Numbered from the stretch's first letter, positions 1-7,834 are shown. The stretch: DNA of 17,175 nt from an uncultured Odoribacter sp. (GCA_905204385.1 CAJKZL010000010.1:1-17175), one strand, 5' to 3'. The notes: a model not told the origin generated them from the sequence alone. Translations and numbers: made by a program.

Positions 1-1713
1 GGACTGAGCTATGCGCCCGGTCCCTGGATGAGCGCCATATCGGTATCTAAAGGGACGGGTTCGGTGACCAATGGCTATGAAGCCATTGCCGGACAAATCA
101 GCGTAGACTACAAAAAGCCGACGACGAGTGAGAAAATTTTTGTGAATGCTTATGGAAGCAGTGAGGGGATGATGGAATTTAATGCGAATGCCGGAATAAA
201 GCTGAACGAACAGTGGAGTACCGCCATCCTGGCACATGGCGATTGGCTGAATATCCAGCACGACGGCAATCACGACGGTTTTATGGATATGCCGGAAAAG
301 ACTCAATACAATGTGATGAACCGATGGCAATATAAAACGGAAAAGTGGTTCGTGCAGTTCGGAGGGAAGTTGTTGGACGAGACTCGGCTGGGAGGACAGA
401 AAGGCTTTCGTAAAGAGATGAAAGGCGCCTATGGAGAAGGGGCTTTGTATGGAATAGGGATAGATTCCCGGCGTTATGAAGGTTTTTTGAAAATCGGTTA
501 CCTCATGCCGGAGTATGAAAATACCAGTATGGCCTTGTTGGTGAATTATACGGACCATGACCAGGATGCTTATTACGGGGCAAAAGAATATGATGCCCGT
601 CAAAAAACGGTATTTGCCAATTATATTTTTCAATCGGTATTCGGAAGAGGGGATAAACAGAGGTATTCGGCCGGTTTGTCTTTTAATTTGGACCGTTATG
701 ATGAATCGTTTTGTGATTTCCTGACCGATAGTCAACGAAAAACCGCTCCTGCAGTTTTCGAGCGTTCCGAAAAAGTTGCGGGTGCTTTTTTCCAGTATAC
801 GGGTTCGTTTTGGGACAAACTGACAGTGATGGCAGGGGTACGTTATGATTACCACAATATTTTCGGAGGATTCTTTACTCCCCGAATGCATGTGGCCTAC
901 GCTCCCGATGACTTCACTTTGGTGAAATTGTCGGCGGGACATGGTGCCCGAACTGCCAATATCCTGGCCGACAACAGTTACCTGTTGGCTTCGGCCGGTG
1001 CGGTGTATGTGAACCATAAGTTATTGGCCGAACATCCGGGAGAAACAGAACGGCTCGATATGGAAAAGGCCTGGAATTTCGGGGTTCAACTGAACCGTAA
1101 GTTTATCTTATTCGACCGGATGTTGAATATTAATCTGGATTACTACCGGACCGATTTTACGAATCAGGTGGTAGCGGATAATGAGACGGAGGGAGGACGA
1201 CTGAATTTTTATAATCTGAATGGAGAGTCTTATTCGAATTGTTATCAGGTGGAGGTGAAGTATGAACTAATCCCGCGTTTCGATGTCTTGGGAGCTTTCC
1301 GGTATAATGATGTCAAAACGACCGTCGGCGGAGAATTGCGGAGGGCTCCCCTGCAAAGTAAATACAAGGGATTATTGAATCTCTCTTATTATACGCACAT
1401 GAAAAAGTGGCAATTCGACTTTACCACTCAATTCAACGGTCCGGGCCGCGTGCCCTTGAATCCCGCTCTCTCCCCCGATAAGCAGACTGCGCATTTCGAT
1501 GCTTTCCGCATAATGAATGCTCAGATCACTAAGTTTTACCGGAAGTGGAGTATTTATGCCGGTTGTGAAAACATCGGCGATTTTATGCAGCATCATCCCA
1601 TTCTGGGTGCCGATAATCCCTGGGGTAGCGGTTTTGATTCCTCCAAGATTTGGGGGCCTATACACGGAAGAAAGTTTTATGTGGGTGTGAGGTTCGGCTT
1701 GGAGAGATTATAG
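1..1713 (+). CDS. TonB-dependent outer-membrane receptor, 5'-truncated by the window edge
   Basis: The frame is open from base 1, so the gene starts upstream. The first ATG, at 28, is internal to the plug domain and is not the start. About 570 residues are visible. The first ~38 form the end of the plug, with the family-typical stretch GSVTNGYEAIAGQISVDYKK. The rest is an aromatic-rich beta-barrel ending in GRKFYVGVRFGLERL, a normal terminal strand with a near-terminal aromatic pattern. Receptors of this type take up scarce ligands across the outer membrane using TonB energy. The stop is the TAG at 1711-1713. A small secreted HMA metal-binding protein follows 72 bp downstream on the same strand, which suggests a metal, perhaps copper, as ligand. 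That substrate is inference; nothing in the visible barrel proves it. Confidence 0.93.
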   Translation, partial: GLSYAPGPWMSAISVSKGTGSVTNGYEAIAGQISVDYKKPTTSEKIFVNAYGSSEGMMEFNANAGIKLNEQWSTAILAHGDWLNIQHDGNHDGFMDMPEKTQYNVMNRWQYKTEKWFVQFGGKLLDETRLGGQKGFRKEMKGAYGEGALYGIGIDSRRYEGFLKIGYLMPEYENTSMALLVNYTDHDQDAYYGAKEYDARQKTVFANYIFQSVFGRGDKQRYSAGLSFNLDRYDESFCDFLTDSQRKTAPAVFERSEKVAGAFFQYTGSFWDKLTVMAGVRYDYHNIFGGFFTPRMHVAYAPDDFTLVKLSAGHGARTANILADNSYLLASAGAVYVNHKLLAEHPGETERLDMEKAWNFGVQLNRKFILFDRMLNINLDYYRTDFTNQVVADNETEGGRLNFYNLNGESYSNCYQVEVKYELIPRFDVLGAFRYNDVKTTVGGELRRAPLQSKYKGLLNLSYYTHMKKWQFDFTTQFNGPGRVPLNPALSPDKQTAHFDAFRIMNAQITKFYRKWSIYAGCENIGDFMQHHPILGADNPWGSGFDSSKIWGPIHGRKFYVGVRFGLERL

Positions 1714-1785
1714 TGTTTTGTATCGCTTGTCGTTTGAACGGCGGTTTACGTATAAGATGTATTAGTATTCATTTGTTAATTTAGG

Positions 1786-2145
1786 ATGATGAAAATTTTA
1801 AAAATGATTATGGTGCTGGCAGTTGTATTGGTGTCGGCATGGAGCGCAGAGGCGCAGAAGAAAGGTGAAAAAACGGTGGTCTTTCATGCTGTTTTGCATT
1901 GTGAAAACTGTAAGGCCAGGGTGGAGAAAAATATACCTTTTGAAAAAGGAGTGAAGGATCTGAAGGTTGACCTGAAAGCTCAGACGGTAACCATCACGTT
2001 CAGGGAAGATAAAAATTCGGTGGAGCAACTCCGAAAAGCATTGGAGAAATTGAACGTCGAGGTGAAGAGCGAGGGCAAAAACGGAAAGACTCCGGCGGCG
2101 GACAATAAAGCCGGCAAAAAAGAAAATTGCCGGGAAAAACAGTAA
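1786..2145 (+). CDS. Secreted heavy-metal-associated (HMA) domain protein
   Basis: The 119-residue product has a signal peptide (residues 1 to about 23, cleaved near AEA|Q) followed by one HMA-like ferredoxin-fold domain (about 29-95). The metal-binding loop is H38-C39-E40-N41-C42-K, the CxxC pair that binds Cu(I) or other soft metals in HMA domains. The pattern of conserved hydrophobics (VKDLKVDLKAQTVTITF, then VEQLRKALEKLN) fits the beta-alpha-beta fold. A Lys-rich tail of about 25 residues carries one more Cys at 115. Two ATGs are adjacent (1786 and 1789) and either could be used. The gene lies 72 bp after the TonB receptor on the same strand and is probably co-transcribed as a periplasmic metal carrier. 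The metal specificity is not determined by the sequence. Confidence 0.88.
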   Translation: MMKILKMIMVLAVVLVSAWSAEAQKKGEKTVVFHAVLHCENCKARVEKNIPFEKGVKDLKVDLKAQTVTITFREDKNSVEQLRKALEKLNVEVKSEGKNGKTPAADNKAGKKENCREKQ

Positions 2146-2173
2146 ACCGGAGATATTCTGTTGCAAAAATGAC

Positions 2174-2285
2174 AATAAGGAGTTTCGGCCCCTTTGCCGG
2201 TAAGATACTTTTTTTTGAACATCAGGCATCAAAAAAACTATCGGCGGCATGGCTTTTTAAAGGCCGGGGAACAGAACTCCTTATT
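2174..2285. terminator. Long imperfect palindrome between convergent genes, candidate bidirectional terminator
   Basis: The gap between the HMA gene (plus) and the nucleotidyltransferase (minus) holds an 11-bp perfect inverted repeat, AATAAGGAGTT (2174-2184) and AACTCCTTATT (2275-2285). Inside it sits a second imperfect repeat, GATAC-T8-GA (2204-2218) against TC-A7-CTATC (2229-2242). The eight T (2209-2216) and seven A (2231-2237) give a T-run in each transcription direction. The position and the T-runs suggest termination of both converging operons. The stems are interrupted and do not directly abut the T-runs, so this is not a textbook terminator. Confidence 0.4.
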
Positions 2286-2303
2286 ATCGTATAAGATTAA
2301 AAA

Positions 2304-3194
2304 TTATAAGTCAAGGTATTTACCTTCTTTGTCGAATGCGGCCAGGGCGGCATTGACACCCGGAGTGTCTTCCTTATAGGTTACGCCGAACCATTTTGCA
2401 TCCGTTTTCAATACTTTAACCTCTGCTTTTTTATCTTTGATCATCTTATCGACCACTTTGGGGATATAGAATTCCGATTTCAGGTTATCCTTATTTTCCG
2501 GATAGAATTCGATGAATTGTCTCTCGATTTCGTCGAATACACTGGGTGTGAATGCCCAGAAATTCATGGATACCAGATCGTCCGGGTCGAGGATTCTGCC
2601 GGAATCTTCGTCTTTGATGGTACCGTCGGGCAGGATACCGATTTTAGTACATTCAGTGACGGAAGTCAAATGCTGATCGGCATCGGATTCGCATACTCCG
2701 CGCGAAACGGTCCCGTTTTCCGATAAAGTGGCAGCCAGGCGGTAGCCTACCAATCCGAATTCGTGATCGTTAGCCTCGCTGGCCAGGAAATCGTGAGCTT
2801 TGACAAAAGCGGCGCTACCGTAGAAATCGTCAGCATTGAGGGCTGCAAACGGTTCCTGGATGGCGTCTTTGGCGCACCAGATGGCATGAGCGGTTCCCCA
2901 GGGCTTTTCGCGGTCGATGGGAGGCATGCCGCCAGGTAATCGATCCATATTTTGGTAACAGTAAGCCGTTTCTACCATGCTTTCCGAATATTTGCCTACA
3001 AAATCCTTAAATTCCTGGGCAAAGCTTTCCCGGATTACAAATACGATTTTATCGAAACCGGCATGAACAGCATCATATACCGTATAGTGAAGCAAAGCTT
3101 TCTGATGGGGGCCCAGCGGAGTGATCTGCTTCAGGCTACCAAATCGTGACCCCATTCCGGCTGCCATGACCAAAAGTGTTGTTTTCTTTTTCAT
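2304..3194 (-). CDS. Sugar-phosphate nucleotidyltransferase family protein
   Basis: The 296-residue product matches the NTP-transferase (GT-A-like) fold. The nucleotide-binding signature is at the N-terminus (AAGMGSRFG, residues 11-19, then LKQITPLG), followed by WGTAHA (99-104), the metal-binding Asp in LNADDFYG (119-126), and WFGVTYKEDT (268-277). Such enzymes join NTP and a sugar-1-phosphate to make an NDP-sugar in the cytoplasm; the exact sugar and nucleotide cannot be read off. I chose the ATG at 3192-3194 because the protein then opens with the usual MKKKTTLLVMAAG. The 27 residues reachable upstream (from 3275) look non-coding. It is the last gene of the leftward cluster, separated from the NagB-LmbE gene by 140 bp with a strong hairpin, so it may be partly uncoupled from the operon. 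Confidence 0.88.
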   Translation of the reverse strand: MKKKTTLLVMAAGMGSRFGSLKQITPLGPHQKALLHYTVYDAVHAGFDKIVFVIRESFAQEFKDFVGKYSESMVETAYCYQNMDRLPGGMPPIDREKPWGTAHAIWCAKDAIQEPFAALNADDFYGSAAFVKAHDFLASEANDHEFGLVGYRLAATLSENGTVSRGVCESDADQHLTSVTECTKIGILPDGTIKDEDSGRILDPDDLVSMNFWAFTPSVFDEIERQFIEFYPENKDNLKSEFYIPKVVDKMIKDKKAEVKVLKTDAKWFGVTYKEDTPGVNAALAAFDKEGKYLDL

Positions 3195-3288
3195 AGGATT
3201 AAAATTTAGTTTCAGTGACTCAATGGTTACTCCCCGTGGATATCCTCTGCCGAACATGTATCGGGAAACCATCACATCTCATTTTGCA

Positions 3289-3320
3289 TGTACCGGTGTC
3301 TGCAACAAGACACCGGTACA
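3289..3320. other. 13-bp perfect hairpin in the gap between two minus-strand genes
   Basis: TGTACCGGTGTCT (3289-3301) and AGACACCGGTACA (3308-3320) are exact reverse complements around a 6-nt loop. The hairpin lies just 3' of the NagB-LmbE stop codon (14 bp away) and upstream of the nucleotidyltransferase. No T-run follows on either strand, so it is not a classical Rho-independent terminator. It may stabilise the 3' end of the upstream message, set a processing point, or act as a weak attenuator. Confidence 0.55.
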
Positions 3321-3334
3321 ACGTGAATGCTCTA

Positions 3335-5284
3335 TTATTTCAGCGTATCGCCGTGTTCGTGGACATATTTAGCAAAAACCTCGATGGCTTCGTATTCTGC
3401 CATTCCCAACCGATTGTAAATGTCGGCTGTATTCCGGTTGCGGTCTTCTGCCCTTTGCCAGAATTCGCGTGGATCGTCGCCCGGGAATGCCGGTCCGTTG
3501 TTCTGGGATCCGTGTTTGTATATTGCTTTCCGCTTGATGGCTAATTCTGCGGGACTGATGGGCACTGCCATATCTACTTTTTCGATTTCCCATTCCATCC
3601 ATGCTCCGCGGTACCACCAGGTGTTGCATTCCTTGAACCAGTCGTCACCGTCTACTACGTTATAGGCACGCAGGATAGCATCCAGACATACGCCATGAGT
3701 GCCATGGGGGTCGGCCAGGTCGCCGGCTGCATAAATCTGATGAGGCTTGATTTCGCGTAAGAGTTTTACTACGATATCCACATCTTCCTGCCCGAGCGGA
3801 TTTTTCTTTACGGTACCTGTTTCGTAGAACGGAAGGTTGAGGAAATGGACTCTTTCTTCAGGCACTCCGAGATAACGGTCTGCTCCGCGTGCTTCGGCCC
3901 GGCGCAGGGCAGCTTTGTATTTCAGCAGATTGGAGGATTCGGGTTCGTTGGCATTTTTAGATTCGATATCTTTTTTAACTTGCTCGAATGCTTTTTCCAT
4001 CGTAGCCAGGTCGCCGTCCGACAGTTTTGTAAAGGCGCAGGCAATGTCCATTTGCTGATAGAGGTAATCGTCCAGAACGGCGATACTTCCGGAAGTTTCA
4101 TAAGCGACATGCACTTCATGGCCTTGTTCCACTAAACGGGCGAAAGTACCTCCCATGGAAATGACGTCGTCGTCGGGATGAGGACTGAAAATCAAAACGC
4201 GTTTAGGATAAGGGGTGGCCCTTTCGGGGCGGGTGCTGTCGTCGGCATTGGGTTTCCCTCCGGGCCATCCGGTGATGGTGTGTTGCAGGTCGTTGAATAC
4301 CTGGATATTCACTTTGTTGGCCGAACCGAATGTCTTGACCAGATCGGTCATTCCATTATCGACGTAATCTTTGTTTTCGATTTTCAGGATAGGTTTGTTG
4401 ACTTTCTGACACAACCAGATCACAGCCTTGCGGATAAGCTTGTCGTTCCATTCCACTTTGCTCACCAGCCAGGGAAGATTGGCGCGGGTCAATTCTTCGG
4501 CTGCACTTTCATCGATCACGAATTCCACGTTAGGATGCGTTTGCAGGAAGGTTGCCGGAACAGAGTCCGAAATGCTGCCTTCCACAGTAGATTTGATGAT
4601 AGGTGCTTTGTTTTCACCCCATGCCATGAGGATTACTTTCCGGGCTTTCATGATAGTGCCCACACCCATGGTGATGGCACGGGTCGGAACCTTATCCATG
4701 CCGCCGAATTCAGCGGAAGCGTCCTTCATGGTCAATTCGTTGAGGTAAACCATACGTGTTTTGGACGTGATGGATGAGCCGGGTTCGTTAAAACCGATGT
4801 GGCCTGTACGGCCGATACCGAGGATTTGAATGTCGATGCCTCCGGCAGCCTCGATAGCCTTTTCGTATTCTTTGCAGAAAGATTCGATCTCTTCGTTTTT
4901 GAGGGTTCCATCCGGGATATGAATATTTTTCGGATCGATGTCGATATGATCGAATAAATGGTGGTGCATAAAGTAGTGATAGCTATGCACCGATTCCTTG
5001 GGCATGGGCAGATATTCGTCCAGATTGAAGGTCACTACATTTTTGAATGACAGGCCTTCTTCCTTGTGCATCCGGATAAGCTCCTGATATAATTTGATAG
5101 GAGAGGAGCCGGTAGCCAAGCCCAGTACGCATTTTTGGCTTTTAGCCGCATTTTCCCGGATGCAGTTTGCAATTTCGCAGGCCACTGCTTTGACTGCTTC
5201 TGAAGGTTTATCATAAATCTGAACAGGAACTTTTTCGAACCTGTCTGCACCTTCACCTTTTGCAATGTAGTTCTTTGTAATCAT
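3335..5284 (-). CDS. NagB-like glucosamine-6-phosphate deaminase fused to LmbE/PIG-L deacetylase domain
   Basis: This 649-residue fusion has two enzyme domains. Residues ~20-290 are NagB-like: GLATGSSP (55-62), the general-base Asp in FNLDEY (D89), and GIGRTGHIGFNEPGSS (156-171) with H162 and E167. NagB converts glucosamine-6-phosphate to fructose-6-phosphate and ammonia. Where E. coli NagB has D141 of its DGH motif, this protein has T160, so deaminase activity is not assured. Residues ~360-640 are LmbE/PIG-L: SPHPDDDVISMGG (367-379) with candidate zinc ligands H369 and D372, and DPHGTHG (525-531). LmbE enzymes are zinc-dependent de-N-acetylases of amino sugars. The fusion would join deacetylation and deamination, or act on an unusual amino sugar. 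ATG at 5282-5284; 30 bp after the creatininase gene, so in the same operon. Confidence 0.9.
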   Translation of the reverse strand: MITKNYIAKGEGADRFEKVPVQIYDKPSEAVKAVACEIANCIRENAAKSQKCVLGLATGSSPIKLYQELIRMHKEEGLSFKNVVTFNLDEYLPMPKESVHSYHYFMHHHLFDHIDIDPKNIHIPDGTLKNEEIESFCKEYEKAIEAAGGIDIQILGIGRTGHIGFNEPGSSITSKTRMVYLNELTMKDASAEFGGMDKVPTRAITMGVGTIMKARKVILMAWGENKAPIIKSTVEGSISDSVPATFLQTHPNVEFVIDESAAEELTRANLPWLVSKVEWNDKLIRKAVIWLCQKVNKPILKIENKDYVDNGMTDLVKTFGSANKVNIQVFNDLQHTITGWPGGKPNADDSTRPERATPYPKRVLIFSPHPDDDVISMGGTFARLVEQGHEVHVAYETSGSIAVLDDYLYQQMDIACAFTKLSDGDLATMEKAFEQVKKDIESKNANEPESSNLLKYKAALRRAEARGADRYLGVPEERVHFLNLPFYETGTVKKNPLGQEDVDIVVKLLREIKPHQIYAAGDLADPHGTHGVCLDAILRAYNVVDGDDWFKECNTWWYRGAWMEWEIEKVDMAVPISPAELAIKRKAIYKHGSQNNGPAFPGDDPREFWQRAEDRNRNTADIYNRLGMAEYEAIEVFAKYVHEHGDTLK

Positions 5285-5314
5285 GTTATATTGTTTTTGG
5301 GTTTCTATTTATTG

Positions 5315-6073
5315 TTACCGATATAAATCGTTGTGTTGTGCTATTTCTGTCAGCAGCCTTACCAGTCGACGGGTGACTTCGGCTGCATAACGCTTTCCTT
5401 TTTCTGCGGTTGCTTTCATCGGATTGCCGATGCCGGTGTCCTGACTTACCCGCAGCCAGTTGCGTGGAGTCCAGGCTATCTTGTCGTTTAAAGAGGAAAG
5501 GGCAAAAGGTTTACTTTCGCCCGTTCCGGCTATTTCCATCTCCACCCATTCGGGATGATAATGCAGCATGACCGAAGTTTCGAGTTCTCCGGCATGATCG
5601 TCCTTTTCTTCAAAATAGTTTGCCGGGGGAACAATGGTAAACCATTCCGTGGTAAATAGAAGGAAATCCGGGTAATCTACGGCCAGGTCACGGATCATAT
5701 TCTTGAAATTATTTCCGCCATGTCCGTTGATAATGACCATTTTGCGAATGCCTTGATGATGTAACGAAGCTACAATGTCGGTCAGAATGGCCTTTTGGGT
5801 TTCGTAACGGGAATGAATGCAAAACGTCAGTTCCCTTTGCCCGGGATTCTGAGCTCCCATAAAAACGGGAGGAAGCACCATGCAGTTTACCTGATGTTGT
5901 TCGTTTGCCTGCCGGGCCGCATCGAGAGCTATGGCATGGGATAAAATGCAGTCCGTCCCATAAGGCAGATGCTGATTGTGCGGTTCGGTAGCTCCCCAGG
6001 GCAGTAGCACAAGGTCGTAGGTTATGTTTTTTACCTTCCCATAGCAAGATATGGCCAGATCTGAATTTTCCAT
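5315..6073 (-). CDS. Creatininase-family amidohydrolase
   Basis: The 252-residue length is typical for the family. The signatures are PWGATEPHNQHLPYGTD (25-41) with likely metal ligands E30, H32 and D41, then INGHGGNN (115-122), and DHAGELETS (159-167) with H160 and acidic partners. Creatininase relatives are cytoplasmic Zn/Mn amide or cyclic-amide hydrolases; members include creatininase, a formamidopyrimidine deformylase and the mycofactocin peptidase MftE, so the fold does not fix the substrate. The position inside a sugar-uptake cluster, 11 bp after the YhcH-type gene and 30 bp before NagB-LmbE, suggests it opens an amide or lactam on an amino-sugar derivative rather than creatinine. That role is inference. 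Confidence 0.9.
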   Translation of the reverse strand: MENSDLAISCYGKVKNITYDLVLLPWGATEPHNQHLPYGTDCILSHAIALDAARQANEQHQVNCMVLPPVFMGAQNPGQRELTFCIHSRYETQKAILTDIVASLHHQGIRKMVIINGHGGNNFKNMIRDLAVDYPDFLLFTTEWFTIVPPANYFEEKDDHAGELETSVMLHYHPEWVEMEIAGTGESKPFALSSLNDKIAWTPRNWLRVSQDTGIGNPMKATAEKGKRYAAEVTRRLVRLLTEIAQHNDLYR

Positions 6074-6084
6074 TCGTAAAACCT

Positions 6085-6531
6085 TTAAATTCGGACTTTT
6101 GCAATGAGTTTCCTGATTTTCCCATCGCCGATTGCGGGGGCATGGGGATCTTCCGGAAATACAATTACAAACTCACCTGGGGCAATCTTTACAAATGTAG
6201 TAGGTTTGTCGGAATAAAGTGCACAATCGGCCTCTTTTTCGTAAGATTTTATTTCAGTTTTTAAGTTTTCGATAGGTTTCCAGCCCATGGTTTCTTCTCC
6301 TTCGAGCAGAATGTGCACGTCGATGTATTGCCGGTGGATTTCCAACGGTTGCCGGCTTGGGTCGATTCCGTCCAATGCTACATTATTGATGAATAAATCA
6401 TCTCCGTCGAGGACGATGCGGCCTGTGGGATGGTTTAGCAAATCGTGGCTTTTCACATAGTCGAACAACTGTTTGAAAAGCGGATGCAGAGGTTCGATTC
6501 TGCTGCTATTTTCTAATGTTGAAATGATCAT
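6085..6531 (-). CDS. YhcH/YjgK/YiaL (NanQ/TabA) family cupin-like protein, likely sugar anomerase
   Basis: The 148-residue product has the complete family profile: LEIHRQYIDVHILLEGEE (63-80) with E64, H66 and H73, GW (83-84), and IVFPEDPHAP (123-132) with H130. These form the metal site of the double-stranded beta-helix. Relatives include NanQ (YhcH), linked to ring-opening or anomer conversion of N-acetylneuraminate, and the toxin-associated TabA. They are usually encoded beside sugar transporters. Here the gene sits 11 bp from both the MFS transporter (upstream) and the creatininase homologue (downstream), which implies translational coupling and conversion of the imported sugar to its usable form. 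The substrate could be a sialic acid or another amino sugar; no NanA or NanE is present in the window. Confidence 0.9.
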   Translation of the reverse strand: MIISTLENSSRIEPLHPLFKQLFDYVKSHDLLNHPTGRIVLDGDDLFINNVALDGIDPSRQPLEIHRQYIDVHILLEGEETMGWKPIENLKTEIKSYEKEADCALYSDKPTTFVKIAPGEFVIVFPEDPHAPAIGDGKIRKLIAKVRI

Positions 6532-6542
6532 AATTTTATCTA

Positions 6543-7781
6543 TTATTCCATGTTATCAGTTGTGGGCCGGAGGAAATAAAGCTGCAATCCGACCGCTGCC
6601 AGGACGATCACGCTCAGCCAGGCGAATCCTAGCCCCAGATTACCGCCGTCGCTCCATTTACCGAGTACGCTTGTTACCGCGGCACCGGCGAATACTCCGG
6701 TCATATTCATAATTCCATAGGCCGTAGCGCGGTGTTTGGCCGAGACAAATTGGCAGAGGATAGGCATGTTGGTGGCATCGAAAATGCCGTAGCCTATGCC
6801 GAATAGCAAACCGGCACCGACGATTCCGGCAATATGATGTCCGAAACCGAGCAACAACAGGGCTGGAATCGTCAGGCTGAGTCCGATGGCTCCGGTGTAA
6901 ATGCGGCCGCGTATATTTTTTTGTACCCATTTGTCGGAGAGTATCCCTCCTGAAATCACTCCGACAAAGGAAGAAATAGCGATGGTGATAGTGGATAGCG
7001 GTCCTGCCTCGGCCATATCCATATTGAGATTTTCGGAAAATAGGGTCGGTAACCAGTTTTTAGTGGCCCAACCCGGCAGGCTGGGTGCTGCAAAATAAAA
7101 TAGGATGACCCAGAAAGCTATATTGCTGAAGAGGAGGGAAAAACCTTTAAAAAGAGAGGCCCTTTCTCCTGATGGTTTTTGTCTGCTTAATTTTTCCTGT
7201 AGCACATGTTCTTTATTTTCATGCAGGAAAAGAATTAAGAGAGCTGCATAGGCGATGCCGATCATACCGAACCAGTGAAAAGTGGTGTGCCAGGAAAAGG
7301 CGGCGGCGACAGTGGCCCCGAAGCCCCCGATGGCTTGTCCGGTGTAAAGACCCGTCATATGGATGCCGATAGCCAGGGAGCGTGATTTCCCTTCATGCCA
7401 GTCGGCGATCAAGGATAAACCGGCCGGAATGTATAAAGCTTCACTGATACCCATCAAGGCTCTCAGCCAATAAATCTGATTGAAGGTCGTCGCATATCCC
7501 ATGCCGTAAGTGACGGCCGACCAAACGAACAAGCTGCCGACAATCAACCATTTCCGGTTGATGCGGTCGGCGACAAGTCCGGCTACCGGGCTCATAAAGC
7601 CGTAGATCCACAGAAAAATAGCCATTAACCGTCCAAAGTTCGTTGCCGACTGAAGTTCTGCAATGTCTATTTGCATAGCGTCCTTCATGGTCGATAACAT
7701 TTGCCGGTCCATGTAGTTTAATAAAGCAACACCCCATAATAAACCTACTACAACCCAAGGATAAGATTTTTTAATATTCAT
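6543..7781 (-). CDS. MFS sugar (anion/proton) symporter
   Basis: The 412-residue, strongly hydrophobic protein is compatible with 12 membrane helices and a central cytoplasmic loop (about 190-215, rich in K, E and R). It opens with SYPWVVVGLLWGVALLNYMDRQ. The YMDR motif in helix 1, the VADRINRK loop between helices 2 and 3, and SDKWVQKNIRGR in the second half are typical of the anion:cation symporter branch of MFS, which carries hexuronates, sialic acid and related acidic sugars. It is an inner-membrane importer. It is the first structural gene after the ROK regulator and follows a 105-bp gap with a promoter-like box and a palindrome, so it probably heads the regulated operon. The exact sugar is not deducible; an N-acyl amino sugar or sialic acid would suit the neighbours. 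Confidence 0.9.
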   Translation of the reverse strand: MNIKKSYPWVVVGLLWGVALLNYMDRQMLSTMKDAMQIDIAELQSATNFGRLMAIFLWIYGFMSPVAGLVADRINRKWLIVGSLFVWSAVTYGMGYATTFNQIYWLRALMGISEALYIPAGLSLIADWHEGKSRSLAIGIHMTGLYTGQAIGGFGATVAAAFSWHTTFHWFGMIGIAYAALLILFLHENKEHVLQEKLSRQKPSGERASLFKGFSLLFSNIAFWVILFYFAAPSLPGWATKNWLPTLFSENLNMDMAEAGPLSTITIAISSFVGVISGGILSDKWVQKNIRGRIYTGAIGLSLTIPALLLLGFGHHIAGIVGAGLLFGIGYGIFDATNMPILCQFVSAKHRATAYGIMNMTGVFAGAAVTSVLGKWSDGGNLGLGFAWLSVIVLAAVGLQLYFLRPTTDNME

Positions 7782-7809
7782 TCGCTTAAAATTGAAAGTT
7801 TTTCGTGAT

Positions 7810-7834
7810 ACATTTGGACAAAAATATCAAATGT
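7810..7834 (-). promoter_or_regulatory. Candidate operator and promoter for the MFS-led sugar operon
   Basis: ACATTTG (7810-7816) and CAAATGT (7828-7834) form a perfect 7-bp inverted repeat with an 11-bp spacer. The spacer holds, on the minus strand, TATTTTTG (7826 down to 7819), which matches the Bacteroidetes -7 box TAnnTTTG. A start about 7 nt further down would give a leader of roughly 30 nt before the transporter ATG. The TTTG...CAAA symmetry resembles known ROK (XylR-type) operators, and overlap with the -7 box would allow simple repression by the adjacent ROK protein. No good -33 TTTG box is seen. Confidence 0.45.

Noticed and set aside
1372..1665. Minus-strand open frame opposite the TonB receptor barrel
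   Set aside because: It is antisense to a clearly conserved gene, has no recognisable domain, and is a typical shadow of codon bias.
2110..2134. 7-bp hairpin CCGGCAA/TTGCCGG at the end of the HMA gene as a terminator
   Set aside because: It lies inside the Lys-rich coding tail, is A-rich in its loop, and has no T-run after it on the plus strand; on the minus strand only CTTTATT follows.
3195..3275. Upstream extension of the nucleotidyltransferase start to 3275
   Set aside because: The 27 extra residues do not resemble the family, and the conserved N-terminus starts at MKKKTTLLVMAAG (ATG at 3192-3194).
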